From contig JAHHHA010000002.1 of the NCBI GenBank assembly GCA_019359615.1, positions 186,001 to 250,000 on the forward strand: DNA of 64,000 bases. Reading direction: 5' to 3'. Source of the stretch: Cyanosarcina radialis HA8281-LM2 (lineage in GTDB: Bacteria > Cyanobacteriota > Cyanobacteriia > Cyanobacteriales > CCAP-1448). Shown here piece after piece: positions 17,505-27,256 of this stretch (position 1 is the first letter of the stretch; every line of letters starts with the position of its first letter). The position numbers were made by a program, and so were the translations under genes. The notes under the pieces were generated by a model that did not search any database, had not been told where the DNA came from, and saw only the letters and a list, made by a program, of their open reading frames with translations.

Positions 17505-17685
17505 TCGATCCCTCTCTTTAAACCACGGTAATCTGGTCGGAATACCGTATTAACTGTATGAAAGTAGATATTACACTAAATTTCTTTTTTGTGCCACTTT
17601 TTCCCAAATCTCGATCGACTGGGAAGAGATCGGTGCGATCGCATTAGAGTAGTGATGTTGTCACCTCTTTATTAGAAAGAGCGAG

Positions 17686-19068
17686 ATGTCTGAAACCTTT
17701 GTCTCTACTGGAACGATCGCGGCGATCGCTACGGCTGTTGTTCCCCAACAGGGTAGCGTCGGAATCGTGCGGGTTTCCGGTCCGGAGGCCATGGCTATAG
17801 CCCGCACCCTATTTCACGCCCCTGGCAAGCAACTCTGGGAAAGCCATCAAATTCTTTACGGCTACGTGCGTCATCCCCAAACGCAGCAAATAGTAGATGA
17901 AGCACTGCTGTTAATCATGCGATCGCCCCGATCTTATACTCGCGAAGATGTGGTCGAGTTTCACTGTCACGGCGGCATTATCCCCGTACAGCAGGTATTG
18001 CAACTGTGTATCGAACATGGGGCGAGGCTGGCAGCACCAGGAGAATTTACCTTGAGGGCATTTCTCAACGGCCGTTTAGATTTAACTCAAGCCGAAAGCG
18101 TTGCCGATCTGGTAAGGGCGGGTTCTCTGGCGGCTTCGCAAGCAGCTTTAGCGGGGTTGCAGGGAAAGTTAAAAGCACCAATTCACCGCCTGCGGGCTAC
18201 AGCTTTAGATATCTTGGCAGAGATTGAAGCCCGAATCGATTTTGAGGAAGATTTACCACCTTTAGATGAAGCAGCGGTAAAAACTCAAATGGAGGAACTT
18301 TTAGCAGAAGTAACCAAAATTTTAGCCACAGCCGAACAGGGGGAACTATTGCGCACTGGGTTAAAAGTCGCGATCGTCGGCCGTCCGAACGTCGGGAAAT
18401 CGAGTTTGTTGAATGCCTGGAGCCAAAGCGATCGCGCCATTGTCACCGATCTACCGGGCACTACTCGCGATGTCGTCGAATCGCAGCTAGTAGTTGGCGG
18501 TATTCCCGTGCAAGTATTAGATACCGCTGGCATTCGCGAAACGGCCGATGTGGTAGAAAAAATCGGAGTCGAGCGATCGCGGTTAGCCGCCCAAGCTGCC
18601 GATTTAGTCTTGCTAACAATTGATGCCCAAGCTGGTTGGGTAGCAGGAGATTTGGAGATTTACCAACAAGTCCGACACCGCCCGGTAATTTTAGTCATCA
18701 ACAAAACCGACTTAGCCCCAACAGCATCGATTCAATATCCCGAATCGATTACTCAAATCGTTCGGACTGCTGCGGCTTACAACCGAGGGATTGACGATCT
18801 AGAAACAGCGATTCTCGATGCCGTCCAAACTGGAAATTTGTCAGCTTCTAACTTAGATATTGCCATCAATCAGCGACAATCTGCTGCTTTAACTAGAGCT
18901 AAAGTTGCTTTACAGCAAGTGCGCTCGACCATCGGCGATCGACTGCCTTTAGATTTTTGGACGATCGACTTGCGATCGGCAATTCAAGCTTTAGGAGAAA
19001 TTACCGGAGAAGAAGTCACTGAATCAGTTTTAGATCGAATATTTAGCCGTTTTTGTATTGGTAAATAG
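17686..19068 (+). CDS. mnmE: tRNA modification GTPase MnmE (TrmE)
   Basis: 460 residues; works with MnmG to add the carboxymethylaminomethyl group at wobble U34 of certain tRNAs. The N-terminal formyl-THF-binding domain begins [23 protein letters not shown]. The central helical region is interrupted by the G domain: G1 GRPNVGKS at 232-239, G2/G3 PGTTRD and DTAGIRET, G4 NKTD. The protein ends in FCIGK, whose cysteine is conserved in the family. ATG 17686 is preceded by a purine-rich GAAAGAG. Monocistronic and divergent from the sulfate locus. Confidence 0.97.
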   Translation: MSETFVSTGTIAAIATAVVPQQGSVGIVRVSGPEAMAIARTLFHAPGKQLWESHQILYGYVRHPQTQQIVDEALLLIMRSPRSYTREDVVEFHCHGGIIPVQQVLQLCIEHGARLAAPGEFTLRAFLNGRLDLTQAESVADLVRAGSLAASQAALAGLQGKLKAPIHRLRATALDILAEIEARIDFEEDLPPLDEAAVKTQMEELLAEVTKILATAEQGELLRTGLKVAIVGRPNVGKSSLLNAWSQSDRAIVTDLPGTTRDVVESQLVVGGIPVQVLDTAGIRETADVVEKIGVERSRLAAQAADLVLLTIDAQAGWVAGDLEIYQQVRHRPVILVINKTDLAPTASIQYPESITQIVRTAAAYNRGIDDLETAILDAVQTGNLSASNLDIAINQRQSAALTRAKVALQQVRSTIGDRLPLDFWTIDLRSAIQALGEITGEEVTESVLDRIFSRFCIGK

Positions 19069-19121
19069 CGCGATTAAAGACTAACTGGTGACATCTAGTA
19101 GGTCTAACCAGACAGAGCATG

Positions 19122-19182
19122 ATATCAAATCCGGTTAATGGTTCATGATTATGTAGTGCGGTTATTCAACCCGATTTGATAT
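19122..19182. repeat. 61-bp palindromic MITE-like element
   Basis: The ends are inverted repeats (ATATCAAATCCGGTT and its near complement AACCCGATTTGATAT) around an A/T-rich core. I recall similar elements being common in cyanobacterial genomes. It lies between the convergent mnmE and regulator genes, where it could also form a bidirectional terminator-like hairpin. Confidence 0.6.
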
Positions 19183-19226
19183 GAGTTAAAAAAATCGATT
19201 GCCAAAGATCTTCAAGTAAAAGTCAT

Positions 19227-19252
19227 ACTTATTACTTATTACTTATTACTTA
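19227..19252. repeat. Heptanucleotide tandem repeat (ATTACTT)n
   Basis: Between three and four copies of ATTACTT next to the stop of the response-regulator gene. The complementary unit AGTAATA is repeated at 33962-33989. Confidence 0.7.
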
Positions 19253-19256
19253 CAAA

Positions 19257-20021
19257 CTATGCTCTTTGTCCCACCATTCTCGTCGTCGTCATTGGTGCAG
19301 GATGTTTGCCATTTGGGGATGGCTCTGGCTCTAGAATTTCTATATTCAGTCGATAGCCCACGTTGCGAACGGTTTGAATCAAACTCGGTTGCCTGGGGTC
19401 GCGTTCTATTTTTTTGCGTAAAGATAAGACGTGGGTATCGATCGTTCGAGGGTTATCGATTTCTTCCGGCCAAGCGCGGCGCAATAGTTCGGCACGACTT
19501 AAGGGATTACCCCCAGTTTGAGCCAAGACGTAGAGCAAACTAAATTCTTGAGGAGTCAGATCGATAAACTCTTTTTGATAGCAAACCCGGCGCTGCACCA
19601 GATCGATTTTGAGATCCCCGTAATCTATAGCCGCAGGAGCAGAGATCGATCGCAGCCGTCGCAGCAAAGCCTCGACCCGTGCCAAAAACTCTTGCATCCC
19701 AAAAGGTTTAGTCAAATAATCGTCGGCTCCTGCCTTTAATCCCTTGACGATATCTGGTTCTGTATCGCGAGCCGAAAGCATCAAAACTAGCGATTGCCTT
19801 TGCTGCTGAAGCCAGCTACAGAACTCAATACCGCTACCATCTGGCAAATCGGAGTCAACGATCGTCAGCGTCGGTTGACGAGAGTAAAACAGTTCTCTCG
19901 CTTGCCCGATGCTAGAAGATTGACAAATCCAATGACCCGCTTGCTGTAAGTGCCAGCCCAGTAGCGATCGCAGGTTATGGTTGCCTTCAACAATTAGTAT
20001 GCAAACTGATACTACGCTCAT
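19257..20021 (-). CDS. OmpR/PhoB-type response regulator with atypical receiver
   Basis: 254 residues. The N-terminal receiver (about 6-120) keeps the phospho-acceptor Asp56 (IVDSDLP), the SAR serine and the TKPF lysine. At the usual acidic pair, however, it reads VEGNHN, so one of the two Mg-binding acids is a glycine. The C-terminal winged-helix domain (about 132-228) is typical: DLTPQEFSLLYVLAQTGG, RAELLRRAW, TIDTHVLSLRKKI, VRNVGYRL. A Pro/Met-rich tail follows. No sensor kinase is adjacent. Whether it is phosphorylated normally is uncertain. I do not assign it to a named regulator. Confidence 0.85.
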   Translation of the reverse strand: MSVVSVCILIVEGNHNLRSLLGWHLQQAGHWICQSSSIGQARELFYSRQPTLTIVDSDLPDGSGIEFCSWLQQQRQSLVLMLSARDTEPDIVKGLKAGADDYLTKPFGMQEFLARVEALLRRLRSISAPAAIDYGDLKIDLVQRRVCYQKEFIDLTPQEFSLLYVLAQTGGNPLSRAELLRRAWPEEIDNPRTIDTHVLSLRKKIERDPRQPSLIQTVRNVGYRLNIEILEPEPSPNGKHPAPMTTTRMVGQRA

Positions 20022-20190
20022 CTACTTCCTTATCAAGCTGGTAAATTCCAGATTAACAGAACTTATGTCAGGGATTTGTAACCACTGCTACGTCTAAGGA
20101 AGAGGGGAAGACCAAGATGCTGCCTGCCACACTCCCTTGAGCCAGCTATGTTAAGATGCTGGAAAAATCTTCTCTTACCCTCCACTACCA

Positions 20191-20688
20191 ATGGGCAAGG
20201 TTCTGGTGTTGAACGCCTCTTACGAACCGCTCAATATTACCAACTGGCGAAGAGCGGTCATCTTGTTGCTGAAAGACAAAGCCGAGCAAGTCGAACACAA
20301 TGGCAAGTACCTTTATGCCGATTTACCACTGCCAACCGTGATCAGACTGCGCCACTATGTCAGAGTGCCTTACAAGGATATTCCCTTAACCCGCCGTAAT
20401 ATCCTGCACCGCGACAGTCACTCTTGTCAATATTGTGGTTATACGGGCGACGAGTTGACTTTAGATCACGTAATTCCTCGTTCTCGCGGCGGTGGCGATA
20501 GTTGGGAAAATATAGTTACAGCCTGCGTGCGCTGCAATGTCAAAAAAGGTAGTCGGACTCCCAAAGAAGCTAATATGCTGTTGCGCTACCAGCCTCGCAA
20601 GCCATATAGCAGCCTCCATTTTGAAGTAGCCAAGCACGTAAAAAACGGTTTGCATCAGGAGTGGCGTAAATATGTAATCGGTCTTTAA
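20191..20688 (+). CDS. HNH endonuclease family protein
   Basis: 165 residues. The N-terminal half (KVLVLNASYEPLNITNWRRAV) is the conserved lead-in of a widespread bacterial HNH family. The HNH domain spans about 76-125: Cys79/Cys82 zinc pair, Asp92-His93 of the catalytic strand (TLDHVIPRSRGG), Asn107, then Cys112/Cys115. This family is probably a housekeeping nuclease of unsettled function, not linked here to restriction, homing or phage genes. Start ATG 20191. Confidence 0.88.
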   Translation: MGKVLVLNASYEPLNITNWRRAVILLLKDKAEQVEHNGKYLYADLPLPTVIRLRHYVRVPYKDIPLTRRNILHRDSHSCQYCGYTGDELTLDHVIPRSRGGGDSWENIVTACVRCNVKKGSRTPKEANMLLRYQPRKPYSSLHFEVAKHVKNGLHQEWRKYVIGL

Positions 20689-21131
20689 CCGATCGAAATT
20701 TAAAGGTCGATAGTAAGTCCCAAAAATTGCTTTGAGTTTAGGTGTGTTGGTGTAGCCTGTGCGGATCGCGTATCGCCTCCCAATTGCGCGATGGTGCAAG
20801 GTAGAATTAAAGAGCGGTAACGACCTCATAAAACCCGTTTCATACAGTCTTAAACCGCCAAAAATCGAGGGCGATCGAAGTAATTTAGATGTATAACATT
20901 TAACTATTTTTGCTGGAAGTAAATAGGTAGCGATCGCCGTACTAGGAATCTTAAAACGCTTACTACAAAAGCGATCGCTGTTGGTAGTGAAAGTACGGAT
21001 GCTAAAATTCTCTGTTTCTGCCAAGATTGAAATAAGTGGGCGATCGAGATCCATAGTTTGGTAACGAACCGATCGATCTCAACCGTTAATTCCCCACGAT
21101 ATCGCCAGCACATAGCTGAAACAGTATAAAT
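20689..21131. other. 443-base gap without a convincing gene
   Basis: An open frame on the minus strand crosses this gap but runs over the 3' half of the HNH gene antisense and has no family features, so it is not called. HIP1 octamers occur. A TATAAAT box about 10 bases upstream of the DHH gene start (21124-21130) may be its -10 promoter element. Confidence 0.5.
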
Positions 21132-22376
21132 ATGAATTCAAGTTCCCTGAAATCGCTCGAACACACGGGAGAATTAAATTTAATCGCCAATGGTATAAGC
21201 TTATCCGAACGGGAAAACAGTCAAATCGATCGAGCAGAGGCTAATAGCACACCCAATCGCTTCCTGGAACAACGGGTTGAAGCTTTGCGAGAAATGTTAG
21301 AGAAGCATAGAGGCGATCGCCAGTTGGTGCTGCTGCAAGATTTTCCCGATCCAGACGCGCTCTCTTGCGCTTGGACTTATCAACTGATCGCCCAGCAATA
21401 CAACATTGTCTGCGATCTAGTTTATGCTGGCGCTCTCAGCCATCAAGAAAATATCGCTTTGGTGAAACTGACAGGGCTGCCCGCCAAACGCTGGAACCCT
21501 CAAACTACCAAAGAAAAAGATTTGCAAGTCTATCAAGGGTGCGTCTTGATCGATAATCAAGGAACTACTTGCCAGTTGATGGATTTAGTCCGACAGGCAG
21601 GAATTCCGATTACAGCGATCGTCGATCATCACAGCCTGCAAGAGGGCTTGCAGCCAGAGTTTTCCGACTTGCGCCCTTCAACCCGCGCTACCGCCACGAT
21701 TTTCACCCAATACTTGCAAGCGGGATTGCTGAAACTAGATAGCAGCATCAGCGAACACGTCAAGTGCGCTACCGCCTTGATGCACGGATTGCGATCGGAT
21801 ACCAATCGGCTGATGCAAGCGCAAGAAGAAGATTTCTTGGCAGCGGGGTATCTGAGCAAATTTTACGACGCGCAGTTGTTGAACGCAGTCTTGCAAACCT
21901 ATCGTTCTAAGCGAGTGATGGACGTGATCCAAAGGTCGCTTACTAACCGCAGCGTCAAAAATAACTTTTCGATCGCGGGTGTCGGCTATCTCCGCTATGA
22001 AGATCGCGATGCTATTCCCCAAGCGGCCGACTTCCTCGTTACTGAAGAAAACGTTCATACCGCCGTGGTTTACGGCATCGTTCACGACGAAGATGAAGAA
22101 CTCGAAGTCGTCATCGGTTCTTTGAGGACTAACAAACTGACTCTAGATCCCGACGAATTTATCAAAGAGGCTTTCGGGCAAGACAGTCAAGGACGCTTTT
22201 TCGGCGGCGGTCGGTTGACAGCGGGAGGGTTTGAAATTCCCATCGGCTTCTTGTGCGGCTTTAATGAAAACTCCGATTTCGCCAAGCGGAAATGGGATGT
22301 ATTCGATGCTCAAATTAAGCAAAAGCTGTTGCGGCTAGTCAACCCGAAAGATAACTTGTTGCCGTCTGAGCGTTAA
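21132..22376 (+). CDS. DHH-family phosphoesterase (NrnA/GdpP-type fold)
   Basis: 414 residues. The DHH domain contains motif I LLQDFPDPDALSCAW (about residues 65-80, with DPDA in place of the usual D-x-D-A metal ligands), motif II VLIDNQG and motif III IVDHHS. The C-terminal DHHA1 domain has FGGGRLTAGGFEIPIG, the substrate-binding glycine loop. Such enzymes hydrolyse nanoRNAs, pAp or cyclic dinucleotides. No PAS, GGDEF or membrane part is present, so an NrnA-like soluble enzyme is more likely than GdpP. Exact substrate unknown. Confidence 0.87.
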   Translation: MNSSSLKSLEHTGELNLIANGISLSERENSQIDRAEANSTPNRFLEQRVEALREMLEKHRGDRQLVLLQDFPDPDALSCAWTYQLIAQQYNIVCDLVYAGALSHQENIALVKLTGLPAKRWNPQTTKEKDLQVYQGCVLIDNQGTTCQLMDLVRQAGIPITAIVDHHSLQEGLQPEFSDLRPSTRATATIFTQYLQAGLLKLDSSISEHVKCATALMHGLRSDTNRLMQAQEEDFLAAGYLSKFYDAQLLNAVLQTYRSKRVMDVIQRSLTNRSVKNNFSIAGVGYLRYEDRDAIPQAADFLVTEENVHTAVVYGIVHDEDEELEVVIGSLRTNKLTLDPDEFIKEAFGQDSQGRFFGGGRLTAGGFEIPIGFLCGFNENSDFAKRKWDVFDAQIKQKLLRLVNPKDNLLPSER

Positions 22377-22541
22377 TGTAGAGGAGAGGGCGAAGAGGGA
22401 GGAGAGGGTGAAGAGGGCGAGGAGGGTGAAGACGAGGGAGAATGCCGAACTTCTACACCATGCCCTATGCCCCATGTCCTCTGACCCATGCCCGGTCGGC
22501 TGAGCCTGCCGAAGCCCATGCTCTATGCCCCATGTTGACTG
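22377..22541. repeat. GAGG/GAAGAGG array and 'catgccc' repeats
   Basis: A purine-rich tandem tract (22380-22440) followed by several copies of CCATGCCC/CTATGCCCCATG. Non-coding, between the DHH and sixA genes. Confidence 0.6.
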
Positions 22542-23051
22542 ATGAATAACGAACTGCATTTATATCTAATCCGCCACGGCATTGCTGGGGAACGCGGAAC
22601 CTATGCCAACGATGACGAACGACCTCTAGATAATAAGGGGCGCAAGCAAACTAAAAAGGTGGCACGACGACTCTACGATCTGGGTTTGCAATTCGATCTG
22701 ATTTTAACTAGTCCGTTGGTGCGATCGCGTCAAACTGCCGAAATTCTTCAGGAGGCTAAGCTGAGTTCTCAGATAGAAGAATCACCTCATCTGGCCCCCT
22801 CTGGGGACATTCATGCTTGGCTCGATTGGCTGCAAAATTGGCGCGATGGAGAAAATAGAAATTGCTTGGCAGTCGTAGGTCACGAACCATCCTTGAGCAA
22901 TTGGGCAGAAATCTTAGTCTGGGGTGAGGTCAAAGAGCGACTGATATTGAAAAAAGCTGGCATTATTGGGTTGACTATCCCTGAAAGCGAAACTCCGATC
23001 GGTAATAGCGCTATGTTTTGGCTGACACCGCCCAAGTTCTTGCTGGGATAA
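22542..23051 (+). CDS. sixA: Phosphohistidine phosphatase SixA-type
   Basis: 169 residues, histidine phosphatase (phosphoglycerate-mutase-like) superfamily. The catalytic RHG is in LYLIRHGIAGERG near residue 9-14. The second arginine comes in TSPLVRSRQTAEIL and the second histidine in VVGHEPSLSNW. SixA removes phosphate from histidine phosphotransfer domains and phosphocarriers; in cyanobacteria the partner is not clear. It follows the DHH gene on the same strand after 165 bases of repeats. Confidence 0.88.
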   Translation: MNNELHLYLIRHGIAGERGTYANDDERPLDNKGRKQTKKVARRLYDLGLQFDLILTSPLVRSRQTAEILQEAKLSSQIEESPHLAPSGDIHAWLDWLQNWRDGENRNCLAVVGHEPSLSNWAEILVWGEVKERLILKKAGIIGLTIPESETPIGNSAMFWLTPPKFLLG

Positions 23052-23547
23052 AGCCTAAGTAATAAGCATCTCCAACAATTATTGTGAGGCAAGCAGGATG
23101 CCTGCCTTCGATTCCAAATCCGGTTTTTAAACCATGAATCCAGCCCTCACCCCGCCTTCGGCACCCCTCTCCCAAGCTTGGGAGAGGGGAGTCCCGATCG
23201 CGAACCAGACGCGAGCAAGATGCTCGCACTACCGATGATTCCGGTTGCTTCGATCCCTAAAGCCCTTCTGACAAGAAGATTGAAGCTTTTGCTAAAGTTT
23301 GATCGCTACCGAGCGGGGCAAAGAGCTACAGGCTCCATAAATATATTACTAATAAAAAAAATTGCAATATAGTTAACTTTAATTAAGAAAGGTCGCATTT
23401 AGACTACCTCTTTAGCATACGATCTCTCAATTACAGCATTTTAGTAGAAACAGAGGGAGAAAAGAGGGCGAGAATTTAACTACCTCCTGCCTTCTAAACT
23501 CCTAAACTCCTAAACTCCTGAACTCCTGAACTCCTGAATTCATCCAG
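23052..23547. repeat. 496-base repeat-rich gap, no gene
   Basis: Composed largely of dispersed repeats: 'gcaggatgcctgcc' palindrome (about 23092-23106), the CCCTCTCCCAAGCTTGGGAGAGGG hairpin family (about 23165-23190), 'gagcaagatgctcgc' palindrome (23213-23228), and a 3' run of TAAACTCC/TGAACTCC octamers (23498-23540) directly before the methyltransferase start. No open frame with family features was seen. Confidence 0.65.
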
Positions 23548-24192
23548 ATGTGGCAACTGTTCTCAAAATCTAGCGTTAGAGAATCCGACGAAATCCGTCA
23601 ACGCTATCAATTAGCGCGTCAAGAGGAGCAAACAGCTATAGCGCTGGTACTTAGAGAGGTTTTTCAAGATCGTCGAATCTTAGAAGTTGGTTGCGGTGCT
23701 GGTTTCTGGACCGAGATGGTAGCCGACGTGGCTAAATATATCCTAGCGATCGATAAGTCTCCAGAAATGCTAACTGTAGCTTTGGAAAAACCCCTATCGC
23801 CGCAGCAAGTTGAGTTTCGCGTCGGCGATCTCGAAACACTGTCAGCCAAGACAGAGACGTTTGATGGAGCGTTGGTCAATTTTTGCTTTTCTCACCTTCC
23901 CAAAGCCGAAACCGCCCAGTTTTTGCGGAAATTACACGATAAATTAGAGCCTGGGGCGGCAGTATTTATGGTCGATAACCTTTACAACCCCCAAATGGGC
24001 GAACAGTTGTTTAACCAGCCAGGTAAGCGAGATACCTTTAAAATTCGTCAGTTCTCAGAGAGCGCGAAGCATCAAGTGGTAAGAAATTATTACGATGCCG
24101 CCAAACTTCAGAATCTGCTGGGTTTGAGAACGACCAACTTAGAAATTCAAGAAGGTAAGTGTTTTTGGTGGCTGAGTTATCGCTTGATTTGA
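23548..24192 (+). CDS. Class I SAM-dependent methyltransferase
   Basis: 214 residues. The Rossmann core is clear: motif I LEVGCGAGFWTEMVA at about residues 49-62, the acidic strand end AIDKSPEML, then GDLETLSA and the catalytic-side FDGALVNFCFSHLPK. It resembles Methyltransf_11/25 type enzymes. The substrate is unknown; no partner gene gives a clue. The ATG follows immediately after an octamer repeat array, so its upstream region is not a normal leader. Confidence 0.85.
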   Translation: MWQLFSKSSVRESDEIRQRYQLARQEEQTAIALVLREVFQDRRILEVGCGAGFWTEMVADVAKYILAIDKSPEMLTVALEKPLSPQQVEFRVGDLETLSAKTETFDGALVNFCFSHLPKAETAQFLRKLHDKLEPGAAVFMVDNLYNPQMGEQLFNQPGKRDTFKIRQFSESAKHQVVRNYYDAAKLQNLLGLRTTNLEIQEGKCFWWLSYRLI

Positions 24193-24275
24193 AAAACTAA
24201 CTTGTGGTTTAATCTAAAAGTTTGAACGCCGGGGTTGGAAAACCTCAAGATTCACAGGTTTTATATTCGATCGCT

Positions 24276-25445
24276 ATGATAAGTATTGGCAAAAATCAAT
24301 CAAAATCTCCCGCAAAACTTCAGATTAATCCGATCGCTTTAGCAGCCATTGGCTGTCTTTTGGCTTTGGCGACTAAAGTTGCAGCTACTCCAACTAAGTC
24401 CGCCGATGCAGACTCGAACCAAACAATCCTGCCAAATCTGGTATTAGCAAATTCTTCAGCTTCAGTTGTAGCTCAAAATCCAGCAACGGCACTGACTATT
24501 AAAGCCGTGGGCGATACTATTCCCGGTAGTAACTTTCCCAGGAATGAATTGCCTAGCAATCCTAATATTTTGTTTCAGGCTGCCAAACCATACCTGCAAG
24601 GAGCCGATCTGCTGTTTGGAAATTTTGAAAGCACTTTGACTAACTATCCGAGAAGTTCAAAAAATCCCAATGGCAAAAGAGTTTTTGCGTTTCGGACTCC
24701 CCCAGAATATGCCGAGATTTTAAAAGATGCAGGATTTGACGTTTTAAGTATAGCTAACAACCACGCTTTCGATTTTCGTCAACCAGGGTTTCAAGATACT
24801 TTCAGAAATATTGAAGCCGCTGGGATGAAAGCGGTAGGCAAGAAAAATCAAATTCTCTATTTGAATGTCAAAGGCGTTCGAGTTGCTTTTATCGGCTTCA
24901 GCCACACTAACGGCCATAATTCGGTTAACGACTTGGGAGCGGTGAGATCTTTGGTGCAAGCAGCTAACAAAAACGCCGACGTGGTGGTGGTTTCTTCCCA
25001 TATGGGGGCTGAAGGTACGCCCGCTTTGCGAACGGGCAATCGCCAAGAAATCTTTTACCGCGAACGTCGAGGGAATCCGGTGGCATTCTCGCGAACGGCG
25101 ATCGATAATGGTGCCGATTTAGTTTTGGGCCATGGCCCTCACGTACCGAGAGCGATGGAACTATATAAAGGCAAGTTGATCGCTTATTCCCTCGGTAATT
25201 TTTTGGGTTATGAAACCTTATCGACTAGAGGGGAAAAAGGCTATTCGTTAATTTTGGAAGTCAATCTCGACGCACAAGGTAATTTTGTGGCTGGAAAAAT
25301 CTTGCCCATGCGGCTCGACGATCGAGGTATACCCTATCCTGACAGCCAATCTCGCAGCATTCAATTAATTCGCAGTCTCACTCAAAAAGACTTTCCCAAT
25401 ACTCCTTTAGCGATCGACAGCAGCGGTACGCTCTCTGCCAAGTAA
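24276..25445 (+). CDS. CapA-family (poly-gamma-glutamate synthesis-like) protein
   Basis: About 389 residues from ATG 24276; a TTG at 24222 adds 18 residues but a signal-like hydrophobic stretch (IALAAIGCLLALATKVAA) suits the ATG. The metallophosphatase-like CapA fold shows KAVGDTIPGS, DLLFGNFESTLT, SIANNHAFDF, VVSSHMGAEG and GHGPHVPRAMELYKGKLIAYSLGNF, matching family metal-binding positions. Probably exported and acting in the periplasm or on the surface. No capBC genes are nearby, so capsule synthesis should not be assumed. Confidence 0.87.
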   Translation: MISIGKNQSKSPAKLQINPIALAAIGCLLALATKVAATPTKSADADSNQTILPNLVLANSSASVVAQNPATALTIKAVGDTIPGSNFPRNELPSNPNILFQAAKPYLQGADLLFGNFESTLTNYPRSSKNPNGKRVFAFRTPPEYAEILKDAGFDVLSIANNHAFDFRQPGFQDTFRNIEAAGMKAVGKKNQILYLNVKGVRVAFIGFSHTNGHNSVNDLGAVRSLVQAANKNADVVVVSSHMGAEGTPALRTGNRQEIFYRERRGNPVAFSRTAIDNGADLVLGHGPHVPRAMELYKGKLIAYSLGNFLGYETLSTRGEKGYSLILEVNLDAQGNFVAGKILPMRLDDRGIPYPDSQSRSIQLIRSLTQKDFPNTPLAIDSSGTLSAK

Positions 25446-25506
25446 GTGCGTGGTATCTACTGGGAGATTGCATTTCTATAGCGAGTCTAAATCATTGGCG
25501 AACAAT

Positions 25507-25564
25507 CTTGTGGGGTAGGCTTCCAGCCTGTCCGCTGGGACAGCCGGGACGGCTATCCCACAAG
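25507..25564. repeat. Palindromic repeat (cttgtggggta...tcccacaag)
   Basis: A hairpin-forming repeat with arms cttgtgggat/atcccacaag and inner gccgtcccggc-type palindrome. A relative in the opposite orientation lies at 63401-63457, and a shorter copy at about 55690-55730. Confidence 0.65.
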
Positions 25565-25585
25565 TCATGAGAGAAAGGCTATACA

Positions 25586-27256
25586 TTACAAACACTTTTG
25601 GGAACCAGCCACATCAAAATCATGCAAATCGGCTTCCCAGATACTAAGGTAGATAAAATCGCAGTCCTGTCGGACAATTTGAATCTTTAATTCTCCTTGG
25701 TTTGAAGTGAAAGAATTGGATTGACGTTGGTAAATGCGTTGTAATTCTTGCTTAATATTTTCGGTGGCTTTATCTGCTAACAAACTATCCAACATTGTCA
25801 GCATCACCTGAAGATCTACCGATTGGGCGAAGGCGGCTTCGGTTTGACGAATCCTTTGAGAATTGCGATCGTATAGATAACCAAGATCGATTTTATTGGG
25901 GACAAACTCATAAACTACAGCGCGAGTACGCCAAAGTCCTCTAGATTCTCTACTAGGGCTACCAAGGGCTGCTTCTACAGTGCTTCTGGGCGTACCCGGA
26001 GGAAATGCAGGAACGCTCGTAGCTGAATTGGGGTTTCGATCGTTTATCGGAGTGGGTATTGGCGATCGCTCTATTATCGGTGTAGGAGTCGGGCTGGGTA
26101 TTGGCGATCGCTCTATTATCGGCGTAGGCGATGCTTCTTCAAGTGGTGAGGGCGATCTAGAAATTATAGGTGAGGGTATCGGTTGAGGAGATTCTGAGGG
26201 CGAACCAGAAGCGATCTCAGAAGGAGTTATCGTAGGTAACGGGGAAGATGAAGCTATAGGAGGTGATGGGGATCTGGTGGCAATTACAGCCAAGGCGATC
26301 GCGCTTCCGACACCAATTGCGATCGAACCTCCTACAAGTAAAAGATTCGGCTTTGGCTTTGGCACGGTGGGTGTAGCTGTAACCGACTGGGAACTAGTTG
26401 GCGCTACCGCTACTGTTGGTGGAAGAGAAAACCTGCTGGCAGAAGGTAGTACCGCACCAGATGGTAAAGCATCAAGCATGGCTGCGGCTGTAGGGAAGCG
26501 ATCTTCAGGATGCGGTTCGATCGCCCGATCCAACACAGCAGCCAACGTTGGACTTATATGTGGTGCATATTGTCGCCAGACAATTTTTCCTGTAAACGGA
26601 TCGGTTGATAATTCTTGAGGTTTCTTACCAGTCAGCAAAAATATCGCCGTCAATGCCAAACTGTAGAGATCGCTGGAGTAAAGGGGTTGTCCGGCTGCTT
26701 GTTCGGAAGGCATAAATCCAGGTGTTCCGATCGCTATAGTATAGGCTAGATTGCCCATCGCTTTTTTGACTGCACCAAAATCGATTAATACAGGCTTGCC
26801 ATCTCGGTTGCGAATAATGATGTTGTCTGGTTTGATATCTCGGTGAACCATGTGTTTGCTATGCACGTAGTCCAACACGGCTAAAATACTCACCAAAATC
26901 TCCTGGACTGCTACTTCATTTAGCAATCCTGAGTTTTGCACTTTGTCGGTAAGAGTTTCGCCTTCAATCCATTCTTGAACTAAATAAAATTGTCCGGCTT
27001 CGGAAAAATAAGCATACAGCCGAGGAATTTGGCGATTCTCTTCCCCTAACTCTTCTAATACAGCCGCTTCTCGTGCAAACCGCTGTTGAACCATTTGATA
27101 AACTTGGGGATTGTTTATCACTGGTTTGAGTAGCTTAATCGCGCAGCGACGAACAGAAGGCATATAAGTATCTTCTGCCAGAAAAGTATCACCAAATCCA
27201 CCAGTTCCCAATGTCTGAATAATACGATAGCGACCATTTAACAGGCTTGGTATCAT
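25586..27256 (-). CDS. Serine/threonine protein kinase with proline-rich linker
   Basis: 556 residues. Residues about 8-270 are a complete PknB-type kinase: GTGGFGDT glycine loop at about 17-24, Lys41, HRDIKPDN with catalytic Asp140, DFG at 159-161. One hydrophobic segment (about 305-325) should cross the membrane. A Pro/Ser-rich linker (about 330-420) contains repeated IIERSPIPSPTP units. The C-terminal domain (about 425-556) begins PGTPRSTVEAALGSP, reminiscent of SmpA/OmlA-type helical starts, and probably lies outside the cell. Target unknown. Confidence 0.9.
   Translation of the reverse strand: MIPSLLNGRYRIIQTLGTGGFGDTFLAEDTYMPSVRRCAIKLLKPVINNPQVYQMVQQRFAREAAVLEELGEENRQIPRLYAYFSEAGQFYLVQEWIEGETLTDKVQNSGLLNEVAVQEILVSILAVLDYVHSKHMVHRDIKPDNIIIRNRDGKPVLIDFGAVKKAMGNLAYTIAIGTPGFMPSEQAAGQPLYSSDLYSLALTAIFLLTGKKPQELSTDPFTGKIVWRQYAPHISPTLAAVLDRAIEPHPEDRFPTAAAMLDALPSGAVLPSASRFSLPPTVAVAPTSSQSVTATPTVPKPKPNLLLVGGSIAIGVGSAIALAVIATRSPSPPIASSSPLPTITPSEIASGSPSESPQPIPSPIISRSPSPLEEASPTPIIERSPIPSPTPTPIIERSPIPTPINDRNPNSATSVPAFPPGTPRSTVEAALGSPSRESRGLWRTRAVVYEFVPNKIDLGYLYDRNSQRIRQTEAAFAQSVDLQVMLTMLDSLLADKATENIKQELQRIYQRQSNSFTSNQGELKIQIVRQDCDFIYLSIWEADLHDFDVAGSQKCL

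Noticed and set aside
20461-21054. A 197-residue open frame on the minus strand
   Set aside because: It runs antisense over the 3' half of the HNH gene, shows no family motif and has an unusual composition; treated as chance.
23498-23540. Octamer array (TAAACTCC/TGAACTCC) that could look like CRISPR repeats
   Set aside because: Units are contiguous without unique spacers, and no cas genes are present.
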